From Watersipora subatra (lineage: Eukaryota > Bryozoa > Gymnolaemata > Cheilostomatida > Watersiporidae): a stretch of 64,000 bases of DNA. Within the stretch, counting starts at the first letter, position 1; every line of letters starts with the position of its first letter. The position numbers and the translations under genes are program-made. This document shows, piece after piece, positions 12,201-23,800 of the stretch. The notes beneath the pieces are model-generated. The model searched no databases, was not told the origin of the DNA, and was given only the letters and a program-made list of their open reading frames with translations. The stretch covers positions 13,191,869 to 13,255,868 of the forward strand of contig NC_088711.1 in assembly GCF_963576615.1 (NCBI RefSeq), in the 5' to 3' direction.

Positions 12201-15200
12201 CAGCGACAGCAGCAAAAGACAGCAGTGGTTTGTCTTTGGTGATAGCCGCTGTTGTGGCTGGAGTTGAGATTCGAGCCTCTACTTTCTTCTCTTCACTCAC
12301 TGCAATGTGCGCGCACAAATAGAGCTCTCGAGAACCATTGGTTAAAGGCTAGCATGAGCTGGGTTTCGAGATCACCTACTATTTCATGTGTTGGTGTTAA
12401 CGACAAGATTAGGGTGGTAATCAGCTTCCAAAAGTAAGACATATTAAATTTTCCCAATCGTTTTATCTTTTGTGTAGTAGCGTAGTAGCACTTGCGGGGC
12501 CAGTTTCTTACGCCCTTCTCCTATGCTGAGTCAACCATGGCTTATTACAAAATAGGAAAATCCAAATGGAAATAGGACCCTTCCATAAAAAGAAGGAAGG
12601 TAGGGCAGTGCACATACAATAGCTAATTGTATCAAAAAGTTGAAAGAGAGCTCTTTGTTATTTACTAGATACGAGATCATAAGTCTATTGTTACAAACCG
12701 AGCGCCTTAGCGCATGGTACGAATTTATAAAAATAAAATACTTTACAGATGAATCATTACTTCTAGCGGATAGACTAGGTAACGCCCTGTACTGATGATA
12801 TGAAGTTTCCTCTTCAAGTTGAAAATAGTGACAACAAGCAATGGCGTCTTTACTTCTTACGAAGCTACTCAATCAGGGTCAGAGTAACTAATTCTTACAG
12901 CTGTCTACATTATAACTCACGGGTCAGTTTGAGTGAAGGAAAAATTTGCCGCACATGACATCGCTAACAAGGAGTCAACTAAATAAAATAATGAGCTAGT
13001 CGCAATTTGTCTAAATATGAATTTTAATCAATCAAGTCCTGTTGCACGACCTCATCATCGACCAAATGTTACCTACTTAAAATATTAGAATGAAATGTGC
13101 AGTAGCTCTGTATAAGTTTTTACCAAACTTCAAGTCAGTAGATCTTTATATATACGCATGATAGCCGTAGTAAATGTCATGTTTGTATGTACACACATCA
13201 GCTGACTAACTAACACTAACATAGTTAACCTACCAGAGCTTTGGTCAGTCCAGCTGAACTTTATCTCTTTCACCAGCTCTGCATCTTTAGCGCCGACTCT
13301 CTTTTTATCAACAAACTTCACTGGAGCTGGAACAAATGACGGGAAATGGTGCACTATCAACTATAAGATCAACAACTAAATCTCTTATAGCACCGAGTTG
13401 AGCATCTACTGAAGGTGGTCTCTATCGACTCCCATGTAATATATAAACAGTCGAACCTTGACTTGTGGTCAAGTGAAACTCTACTTTTTTGGCGTACGAT
13501 GTTAATTTTGAACAAATATTTGTCTCAATATACAAAAGTATTTTCTGATATTTGAAATTATTTAAACATGACATTTAAAAAAAAACTAAGCCAGCTAACA
13601 CAAAGTAAAAATAAAATTGATCATAATAAAAAATTAATAAAGTTAGCTTAAATGATATCTAGTGTAAGTGAACTCAAATTATATCTATTGTAAGTTATCT
13701 CAAATTATATCTAGTGTAAGTTAGCTTAAATGATATCTATTGTAAGTGAACTCAAATTACATCTAGTTTAAGTTAGCTTAAATGATATCTATTGTGAGTG
13801 AACTCAAATTACATCTAGTGTAAGTTAGCTTAAATGATATCTATTGTGAGTGAACTCAAATTACATCTAGTTTAAGTTAGCTTAAATGATATCTATTGTG
13901 AGTGAACTCAAATTACATCTAGTGTAAGTTAGCTTAAATGATATCTATTGTGAGTGAACTCAAATTACATCTAGTGTAAGTTAGCTTAAATGATATCTAT
14001 TGTGAGTGAACTCAAATTATATCTAGTGTAAGTTAGCTTAAATGATATCTATTGTGAGTGAACTCAAATTACATCTAGTTTAAGTTAGCTTAAATGATAT
14101 CTATTGTGAGTGAACTCAAATTACATCTAGTGTAAGTTAGCTTAAATGATATCTATTGTGAGTGAACTCAAATTACATCTAGTGTAAGTTAGCTTAAATG
14201 ATATCTATTGTGAGTGAACTCAAATTATATCTAGTGTAAGTTAGCTTAAATGATATCTATTGTGAGTGAACTCAAATTACATCTAGTTTAAGTTAGCTTA
14301 AATGATATCTATTGTGAGTGAACTCAAATTACATCTAGTTTAAGTTAGCTTAAATGATATCTATTGTGAGTGAACTCAAATTACATCTAGTGTAAGTTAG
14401 CTCAAATTACATCTAGCTAAATATTAGCTCAAATTATACCTTTTCACTAATTATTGCTTCGAGTCTTTAGTTTTATATATATAAGTATATGTATACTAGG
14501 TGAATGCCCCACGCTGCATGAAAAATGAAAAAATTTTTGGAACAGAAAATTTGTTTTTAATCAAAATATACAATTACCATTTTAACTTTTAAATGAAAGT
14601 ATTTTGTTTATTTTTGTGTACTGTGTTTATTTATGTGTAATTTATACTGTACTAGCTGTAGTGCCTACTACAAATCTATACTGATTGCAATAGTTTTGTT
14701 GGCCATGCGAGTTTAAGCATTTCTCTTCACATATGGGTATGCATTTTTTCTGGTATGGCATCGCGTATAACGCTACCGGCAGTGTTGAGCGTGAAACCAT
14801 GAAAATTTTTTAAGTATCTACCCAATTTATCCCATAGCATAGCCAGTTGGAAAGTATGGAGTATTGGATAAATGCCTGTCTGCAGAACGGGAGTGTCCAA
14901 GTTTAAATCCAATGCACAGTGATTTTTTATTCCTAAAACTTTATCTCTATAACTGGACGAGCGGACAGACCAACAATAAGATTTATACATATAGATCTAT
15001 GTGTGGGTGAATATACGCTACAATAGGTCTCTATCTATTCTCAAGTTATCTACATATTGTATGCTACAGTTGATTTCTACAACTCTCCAAGCAGTACAAT
15101 GACACCAATTACTCTCGAGTAACAAAAGCAAGTAAATTTCTTTACAATCACCTTTAGTTGATTTCTTGCTTTTCACAGCTTCCTGTTGGGCAGCAGGTTT

Positions 15201-18200
15201 AACCTCAACCTTCTGATTATCAACTGTGTGACCCAACACAGGCTCCTCCTTGGGAGCATAGGACTCTTCGAAGAGGGCGGAGGGGCCTGAATATGATTTC
15301 AAGACTGGCATGACCGATCGACTAGGAAGACATTCATCAACTTTGGGAGTTATGAGAACAGGACTCAGTATACTGTCATACTCGGTTGTTAGATGTGACA
15401 GCGAATCTTCAAAATTAGCAAGAGTGGTTTTCTCGAAAGTATCGTCTGCTGTTGGCAGCGTTGTGAGCATAAGAGGGTCCTGTGAGGTCAGCATAGGCGG
15501 CCCATAAGAAGCCAGTGTGGGTGGGTTATGTGAGACCAACATCGGTGGGTCTGGTGAGGTCAGTGTTGATATATTTGTGGATTGTGTGGATGGATCGAGT
15601 GTGGCAAGTGTGGACGAATCCTGGGAGTAAACAACTGCCTTTATAGCCGAGTCTTCATCAGCGATGTTTGGTTTAATGGTGGCAGCATTTACTTCCAGCG
15701 CAGACGGCGTCTCAACCATGGTCTGAGTTACTACTTCAACAGGCGGCTGATAAAACTGGTCCACACTGAATGAGCCGTGGAACAACTCCTCATCGGGTTT
15801 CCATAAATCATCAGTCAGCAAGCCGAGGCACCCTACTTGGTCAGCCATCAACAACCCAGAGTCTGCAATAGAAAATACAGTTCAGAGCTGTCACCATATC
15901 TTATTCTTAAGCCAGTCTTGTCTAAGGTCATAAGAACTTCCATTCATTTATTCATGAATTCACTGGATAGGTCTAATTGATAAGTTTCCATAGAGTGATA
16001 GTGTAGTGACACCTAAGTGTGCCGTAGCCCGAAGCGCTACGCTGGGCTGACAAACATATGTCTCCATAGGGCGCTATAGTAGAGCAATGGCGGTGGGACG
16101 CCTATGTCAAGGCACATGTCTGCATATGAAACAACAGGAAAGCAAGACCTATGCGTGCGATGCCTATGGTTGCTAAGGCCTTATTCATGACACAAAGATG
16201 GCGCATCGCATGGGTGTTTTGCCTCTAAGCAGCGACACCGAGTCATGATAGAATGAGAATTGTCATGATGGCATTGCAGCGTCATATGGGGGTGTGTCAC
16301 TACTCTATCGCTATGTGGAAACTTGATAAATACAAGAGAAACGAGTTAAGAGACCTTCTGAACTAGTAGAACTAGTAAAGCTCAGATTCATGGATTCTTT
16401 CTTCAGCACAGTCTGCCCATCGCTGCTTGTGTATTTAAGGATAAACTTGGACACCTGTTCCGGGGTGACTCTGGTGTCAATCAGTGGCAGGTTTGCCATG
16501 GGCTTGCCAGCTTCCAGGGCTTTGATATTTGCAGAGAAAAGTTCCTGCGTGCATAGGGCTAACATTAAGCATTGACAATAATGTGTACGTGTGTCTAACC
16601 ATGTTTACATAGTAATGTGGATGTGTGCTTGTGATATTCTGAGAATTCGTGACAAAGAAAGCAGATTAGGTGACAATTTTAGATCAGGCGCTCTCACATG
16701 CTCATTATAGAAAATTTAATGGGGTCTGCTCGTGTAGCCATGACAACAGGCAACAAGGATGCTTAGCCAATTTATAGTACAGACAACTGCTGCGGCTACA
16801 GACAGCCAATGTATAGCACAGACATCTGGTAGGACTACAGAAAAACTGTCGATGTAGCCATAGACGTCTGCTATGGCTACAGACAAATTGCCAATGTATA
16901 GCATAGACATCTGATATATGGCTACACTTTAGAGCACAGTTCGGTAAATCATTTCTGAAGTGCTGTCAATTCACGCGCTACTTGTATAAATGTCCATTAG
17001 TAATAGTGAATTATTAATGATAGCAGTAGGAGTTACACAAATGTTTGCGCAGTTATATCATTTTCATTGAAAAATGAAAAAGGTTAAGAATGGTCAATCT
17101 ATGTAAATTTTAGATGACAACTCTATACAAATGGCATATTGGCTCAATATTATTCATACTAAAAGGTAGGCTTACATTCGAAAACTTGTAAACAAGGTTC
17201 CAGGGCAAACAGAAACCTGTCGTTTGACGGCAGCAGCACCATTTAACCATTGGTAAGTTGAAGCCACAGGTTTCAATTAGATCATCAATGCTATATCGGA
17301 CAGTTTTTATAGAAACTGATAGTTTCATACTACTCTCTGACTATTTCTATACAATTTATAGTTATTTATTTTATTTTTAATATTACCTTTTTCACTAATT
17401 TTATATTTTGCAAAAGTGCCTGTTAATAGTGAAAATAATGGCCAACGAGTTGGTTTGTCTCGCGCTCACTCATTGGCTAGTCTGCAGCATTGACATCAGT
17501 AAACCATGCAATTGTTTCGCTAAAAAATGGCCTTTTGTCACAGCATAGAGCGCATGCTCTTCGAGTGTTTTGGACGCCAAAAGTGATTTTTTGTTCTACG
17601 ACCATCAAAATCATCGATGAAAAACAAAATATGATTATATTGTTCTAATAAATATAATTGTAAAATGATGCCAGTCAATCTTTGAACATAAGCAGATACG
17701 CTAATAATTCTTTTTGGTCATTGGCTGTCCCATATTGGTCCAAATTGAAAGCTAAGCGATCGTTCAACCCAAAGGTGAACAACTTGAACATTGCCAATCG
17801 CTCAGGTTCTACCGCATAAAATTTGGTAAAATTCTCTAAAGATTTTAATACCAAAGCCACATCTACAACTTCCCAGTCATAAACAACAAGCCAATGATAA
17901 AAAATAACTTCTGTGACGGATAGCGGCAGTCGATGCGAGTTGTCTACTCTCATCACCACATTGGAGTACTAGTATATGTACTAGTTATGATTGGAAAACC
18001 CAAATCTCACGCGACTGCACTTAGTATTTCCAGCCATCCTTTCCCAATGTATATATTAGTTATATTATTCTTTTTATTATCATTATCTATTATCATCATA
18101 TATTATTTCCCAATGCATATATTAGTGCAAAAACAAGCTCACATCTGCATTTTTTTCTTCTTCTTCAACGGCTGACAGTTCATCTGACATGGCCAACTCG

Positions 18201-19400
18201 TAGTCAGCAGCAGCTCCTAACACATCTGCAGACGACTGCCGCAGATATACATCACTGATTTTACGCGAATAATAATTCGCAATCTGCTGGCGTCTTTCGT
18301 CAAGAAACCAATGATATCTTTCTAAAACGCATGCCTGGTAAAACTTCTACAAATATATAGTACAGAGCTTTAAGTGTGATTAAAAATATGAGGGAAAACA
18401 TGGTGGTAGATAAAAGTTAAAGCTGTAATACAAACATGGCGTTTCCAGGCTTTAATTTGGTTCAGAGTTGCTTCCTCTCTAAATCATATTTTCCTGAATC
18501 GAACAAACAGTAAAATTTGAACACATTTGAAGCCATTTCCCTTCGTTAAATTTGTGCAAAGGCATTTGCTGTAAGAGTGCTTCGACATCATAGAAATGCT
18601 CACTGCTGATGGATACGAATCGACAATACTCGGCTAAGCTCTCACTAGTGGAGGTAAAAAAACTTCAGCACACAACCACGTGAATCTCTGCTACGAAAAC
18701 TTTCTATTGCTACCCACTACTGTTTTTGCTTTACATTAAAATTCACATGCCGAGAACGGGTTACTCATCTGAGGATGACAAAATATTTTCTCTATTAGTG
18801 CGACTAGTTGACTGCATGAATTGAAAAGTGACCTTGACCCGAAAGCGAGTCTATTTTAACAAGTTTTGTTTGGAGGGAAACATCGTGAATCTTGGAAAAG
18901 CCTATATAGTGCAACTCCGAATCGTTGAAACGGTGGGATGCAATTCGCGGGCAACTCCAAACCCATTTGAAGCCTGGAAACACAGTGAGTAATGTGCCAC
19001 AGTGACACACAAAATAATGATAGATGTGCTTCTTGGGCAGCTATGAATGGCTAGCACTCTCTCCTGCACACGACAGTGAAAACTGAGGTGTATCACTAGC
19101 CTGTTATCCCTGATGTAGATAACTGGCACCCAACAACATCAGTCAAAAGTTCACATTACAATTACATTTTGACACTAGAATGAGTCATGCGTGCAGCCAT
19201 TGTTTACAAAGATAAGCTGATTGGGAACTTACCCAGGCCTTGATAGACTCTGAACAGCTGTGAGCGTCCTCCTCGCTCCAAGGCTTTGGATGATCAGTTT
19301 GAGGAGAGTCATTTCCTGAATCAAACGCTAAAATGTCTTCATTTGGTGTTTCCACAGCCACCTTTGGTTTGGGTCGAACTCGTCGCCGTTTGCGAGTCAT
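7881..19400 (-). CDS. Triple CCCH zinc-finger and RING-H2 protein (13 exons), likely E3 ubiquitin ligase
   Basis: Exons in transcript order: 19400-19233, 18346-18143, 17968-17700, 17290-17176, 16544-16355, 15862-15152, 13326-13234, 12299-12112, 11753-11577, 11161-10934, 10651-10331, 9262-9176, 7982-7881. All phases agree and give 950 residues. An in-frame TAG five codons upstream supports the ATG. Order of regions: basic start MTRKRRRVRPKPK; a predicted helical region, residues about 57-315 (HWFLDERRQQIANYYSRK; DLIETCGFNLPMVKWCCC); a Ser/Thr/Pro-rich disordered stretch, about 316-560; three CCCH fingers, 657-786; a Lys-rich then Ser-rich linker; RING-H2, 891-932; ending in CEQFTEEQWYLE. CCCH fingers usually bind RNA and RING-H2 domains recruit E2 enzymes; a role in RNA binding with ubiquitination is inference. 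The RING (CVIC...CITQWLERKQTCPICR) resembles DZIP3/TTC3, but I cannot show homology over the rest. Function unknown. Least certain is the exon 3 acceptor at 17968. Confidence 0.8.
8340..8500 (+). mobile_element. Degenerate SINE fragment
   Basis: A tRNA-like GTAGCTAAATTGGTAAGGC segment, then the core TAGCGATAGCTGGACACAC. Box B is not recognisable and the head is missing. In CCCH/RING gene intron 12. Confidence 0.45.
9681..10325. repeat. 18-bp minisatellite in the CCCH/RING gene intron 11
   Basis: About 35 units of GGTGACGATAGCATACAG type, with blocks of variants (GACGAC, GATGAT) suggesting higher-order duplication. The array starts within about ten bases of the exon 11 donor. Period 18 keeps several frames open; they are not genes. 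Confidence 0.9.
10331..11753 (-). CDS. Exons 9-11 of the CCCH/RING gene: three CCCH zinc fingers
   Basis: Finger 1 (exon 9) is C664-x8-C673-x5-C679-x3-H683 with the TIS11-like frame KTSLC...CIYAHGRAELR. Finger 2 (exon 10) is C734-x7-C742-x6-C749-x3-H753 with CRFAHGAAELR. Finger 3 begins in exon 10 (C767, C775) and finishes in exon 11 with CVYAHDASELR (C782, H786); an intron cuts it. A further Cys/His cluster, PCENHYCPWRRHH, precedes finger 2 and may be a degenerate finger. The A-H-x3-E-L-R signature after each finger is typical of RNA-binding CCCH domains. Exon 11 then encodes a Lys-rich stretch, Ser-rich RTISETS/RTISGTS repeats and an acidic tail. Confidence 0.85.
13641..14416. repeat. 52-bp minisatellite in intron 6
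   Basis: About 14 units beginning AGTTAGCTTAAATGATATCT, alternating with AACTCAAATTACATCTAG. Units are over 95% alike by eye. Confidence 0.9.
14489..15003 (+). mobile_element. tRNA-derived SINE, copy 1
   Basis: Head ACTAGGTGAATGCCCC; a tRNA-like segment with a box B-like GTTTAAATCC near 14905; conserved core TTATCTCTATAACTGGAC; AT-rich end. In CCCH/RING gene intron 6. Confidence 0.65.
15983..16323. mobile_element. MITE filling intron 5 of the CCCH/RING gene
   Basis: Roughly 32-base inverted ends (AGTTTCCATAGAGTGATAG... / ...CTATCGCTATGTGGAAACT), flanked by TGATA on each side. 341 bases inside an intron of about 490. No open frame. Confidence 0.7.
16735..16920. repeat. Degenerate tandem repeat in intron 4
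   Basis: Irregular units around GCCAATGTATAGCACAGACA and CTGCTATGGCTACAGACA, about five copies. Confidence 0.6.
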
Positions 19401-19906
19401 AGTAGCTAGAATCTAGTCCTGTAATGTCAACAATTAAGTCGATAGCTGGCAATCAGAGACTTCACTGTTGGAACCTGAATTAAAGAATTACACCTTTACC
19501 AGACACCCTTAAAAAAAGATAAACTACCATGTCAAACTTGTTCAAAAGTACTTGTAGCATCACAGAACACACTATCAGTGAATTTTGTGTAAACTCTTCG
19601 ATTTTTAAAGTAGTTGTTGAATTTCTAATGTCAGCAAGCACTTTATCCTCATAACATTAGGTACCTACTAAGGTAGGTACCTTGGTACCCACATTAGGTA
19701 CCCACCTTCCTACAGTTTTGTTATTTTAGATAACCAGCAAGCAGCATTGACAGCGACTGGCAAATCTATGGAACTTACCGAGTGGTTTCGATCCTAGGAT
19801 ATCCCTGTTAAAAGGTTGAAGAGCGTTAGTGAGTTAACTAAGTACGATCAAAAACGTTAGCACCACAACCAATCCTACGAGCAAATATACATCCAGGCTC
19901 CTCGTA

Positions 19907-20155
19907 TCAAAAATCATCAACATAGCTAGTTGGCCAGATGCCAAGTGTTTGGCCAATAAGCGTGCGAGACTGTGTTTTGATTTGAGTTATGACCTTGCGC
20001 AACAGGGGAACTTTTGCAAGGCTCATTTGCTCGGAAAGCGTTGAAAGGCGCTGTTTACCTTGTTCGATAAGGTCAATGTTTGTTATCGATCGAATTCTTG
20101 CTGTCGATTTGCACCAGCCATAGCTGCTTATAGCTCTAGCAAAATATGAGAACAT
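19907..20155 (-). CDS. Small ORF between REXO1 and the CCCH/RING gene
   Basis: 82 codons in the 1.5-kb gap between the two genes. The N-terminus (MFSYFARAISSYGWCKSTAR) is basic and amphipathic, like a mitochondrial presequence. The middle is helical with spaced Leu and Ile. Not recognised. It may be a short gene, a leader exon, or chance; an acceptor-like gctag lies inside its first codons. Confidence 0.2.
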   Translation of the reverse strand: MFSYFARAISSYGWCKSTARIRSITNIDLIEQGKQRLSTLSEQMSLAKVPLLRKVITQIKTQSRTLIGQTLGIWPTSYVDDF

Positions 20156-20876
20156 TTCATTAAAACTGATAGTGCCAATAAAGTGGCATTGAGCCAGAGG
20201 TTGCCTTAAAGCACTACATGCACTTTTTGTTCAGACTGATACCCATTATACATGGCATTTAGTAAGTCTCTTGTACTCCAATTCTAAAATGGTCCTAGGA
20301 GGTATTTAGCAGACTCTTTCTACTTCAATTGTCAGAGGCTGAATTCAAATTACTGCTAGCTTCAGCTCCAAAATCATTATACAAACCTGAGGCAATACAA
20401 CATCTTCTGCACATTTATCTCAAAAATCTTCAAATATAGGATAATTCTTGGCTTGAATAAACACACATAAATGCCTAATGAATGTCTTAGAAACAAAAAG
20501 CAAAGGAATTTGCGTTGAATGGAAAGGATTCAATGATTCAAAACCATTTTGGTAAACAAACACACTATTAAGAAAATAGTTATGGTTTATGCAAATGGTT
20601 ATCGTTACTACCTACTCCTCTAAGATATTTATGACCAATTGACATGTAACAAAATTGTTTTACTATACATGTATTTAACATTATCAAAATATAAACCAAC
20701 AATGATCTTTTACAAAGTGCAGATCTATTGGTTACCATTTGTCGAATGACTGAATGAAGTAATTAATAAGAGAATTGATCATGACAATAATACTGATTGG
20801 TCAACTCCAAAAGAAAAAGGCAAATGCTGATGGGATAAAGTAATCCCAGTGTCTGCTGAGATAATCCTCTGGTTCA

Positions 20877-23800
20877 CTACCTATTGTCTTTCTTATAGTC
20901 TTCGTGCACCTTCCATTTCATGAGCTCCATGCAGGCGCTGGCATCCTCCGTACTATCGTGTCCAGCGGCTAGACAACCAATATGTATGAATTCATTTAAG
21001 AGGTGGACAATAGACGCCAAACTGACATTGTCATCTTTAGACAAGTATCAAATTTCAGTATGACATGTATTATACACCTGAAGCCTATCTACCATGCAAA
21101 AGGTATATCACTTCCAGACAATGTATGTGTAGGTTATTCTAACAACGTGATATACCATTAATCATTTAATAGCTTTTGCAGGTTGAACATGTCATTTCTA
21201 AATAATTAAAGCCAGGACTGCCAGTGAAACTGTGGCATAGAGTAAAATTGTCATTACATAATTCGTTTGTAAGAAAAGAGAAGAAACTGTTGGAATATAT
21301 TGCTCTATAGCCTACCATTACTTGAATGCATAAGACAGACAGACAGACAGGTTATAGTGTTACAGGAAGGTTTAAAGCTATGAAGTGAACCATGGTACGA
21401 CTACTAGCTGGTTATAGTGTTACAGGAAGGTTTAAAGCTATGAAGTGAACCATGGTACGACTACTAGCTGGTTATAGTGTTACAGGAAGGTTTAAAGCTA
21501 TGAAGTGAACCATGGTACGACTACTAGCTGGTTATAGTGTTACAGGAAGGTTTAAAGCTATGAAGTGAACCATGGTACGACTACTAGCTGGTTATAGTGT
21601 TACAGGAAGGTTTAAAGCTATGAAGTAAACCATGGTACGACTACTAGCTGGTTATAGTGTTACAGGAAGGTTTAAAGCTATGAAGTAAACCATGGTACGA
21701 CTACTAGCTGGTTATAGTGTTACAGGAAGGTTTAAAGCTATGAAGTGAACCATGGTACGACTACTAGCTGGTTATAGTGTTACAGGAAGGTTTAAAGCTA
21801 TGAAGTAAACCATGGTACGACTACTAGCTGGTTATAGTGTTACAGGAAGGTTTAAAGCTATGAAGTGAACCATGGTACGACTACTAGCTGGTTATAGTGT
21901 TACAGGAAGGTTTAAAGCTATGAAGTGAACCATGGTACCACTACTAGCTGTTGAATGATTAATAGATTAGTGATTACTAGTGCAAGGAAACGCTGACTGA
22001 ACAAACACAAAGGAATTTTCATAAACAAGAACTTAAAAAGGCAGTAGCATAATGTCAAATACTGCCCTTTTTGCTGAGTGTTATTATTGCTACAACTAGC
22101 TACTACTAGCGATGTTATTGCTATGGAAACAACCAATGCTACCCATACGTCTAAAACCGTCTATATTTCTCTATACATCACTACCAAAAGCACTGCTGTC
22201 CAGCTAAGCATTATTGTTATCACCACATTGATACGAGCTGTTAAAAATGGCAGGGCATTTGCAATAGTCACTAAGAAAATTACTGACATTACCAGTACTA
22301 CCGACACTACTAGTACCACCAACACTACTAGTACTACCAACACTACTAGTACCATCAACACTACTAGTACTACCAACACTACTAGTGCCATCAACATTAC
22401 TAGTCCCATCAACACTACTAGTACCACAAACACTGCTAGTACCATCAACACTACTAGTACCACCAACACTACTAGTACTACTAATGCTACTAGTACCAAC
22501 AACACTATTAGTACTACCAACACTACTAGTACTACCAACACTACTAGTACCACCAACACTACTAGTGCCATCAACACTACTAGTACCATCAACACTACTA
22601 GTACCACCAACACTACTAGTACCATCAACACTACTAGTACCACCAACACTACTAGTACCACCAACACTACTAGTACCATCAACACTACTAGTACTACCAA
22701 CACTACTAGTACCTCCAACACTACTAGTACCTCCAACACTACTAGTAACATCAACACTACTAGTACTACCAACACTACTAGTACCATCAACACTACTAGT
22801 ACCACCAACACTACTAGTACTACTAACACTACTAGTACCATCAACACTACTAGTACCATCAACGCTATTAGTACCATCAACATTTATCACTTCCTGAAGA
22901 AACAAGTTTAGTAGGAAACCAACTGCAGAGTAACAAGAAAAGACAACATGTATATGCAGTGGGAAAGTATTAGAGAATCTTGTACCCGGGAGTTTCAGTC
23001 AACTTGTGATGAGGTAGGTGTCAGGTAAGAATGATGTAATACTTACATCCAGACTCCTGAATCATCTTGTTTAAAATTTCTAACATGAGATTTTTAAGCG
23101 CCCTCTTGTATGGTAGACCAAATTTATGAGGCCAGACCATAGATGTATCCACTACATTGTCATGTATAAGCTACAAATTAAATAGACATGGGTTACACAA
23201 CAGTTGCGGCAAAGGGCGGCATACTGAATGAATGAGACAGCATAAAAGCCAAAAAACTGAATCAATATCGGGATTTTGAAAGTGGATAAAATATAGATAT
23301 AAAACAACAACCTTTTTAAGTAGCTGACATATTGAGAATGCCAAAAGACGTTCTCCACATTATGTTACAGCATATACATGTATATGCTATCTGTATCGCT
23401 CACAAAACATAAATTTGCAACCATAATTAACACAATAGTAAAACATCACACAGAAAAGCATTTCCAAAACAAATTATTGGGAAACTCTGTCAAGCAAGCG
23501 CACACCTTGAGAGCAATCAGGTCACTATTTAGACTGTGTCCTATAAGCACTGTGTCTTCCTGAAACATGTCGAGTAGAAGAGCCTGAATATCTTTGAGAG
23601 TCGTCGTAACATTTGTGAAATTATCTTCTGTCAATCCACTAAACCTAAATGAGAGACAAAGGATGGTGATTAGCGAAGGTTAGCTCATTTTAACCAGCAA
23701 TAAACTAATCAGGGTACATCTTAAATAATAATAATAGAGTTCATTTCATACAATGTATATATAATATTTAGTTTAACAAGAGAAAGCAAATCCTAATCTG

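Noticed and set aside
22078-22911. Frames rich in TSTTNT, SSVDGT or LVPSTL repeats on both strands
   Set aside because: Product of an 18-bp minisatellite in REXO1 intron 17; frames are open on both strands at once.
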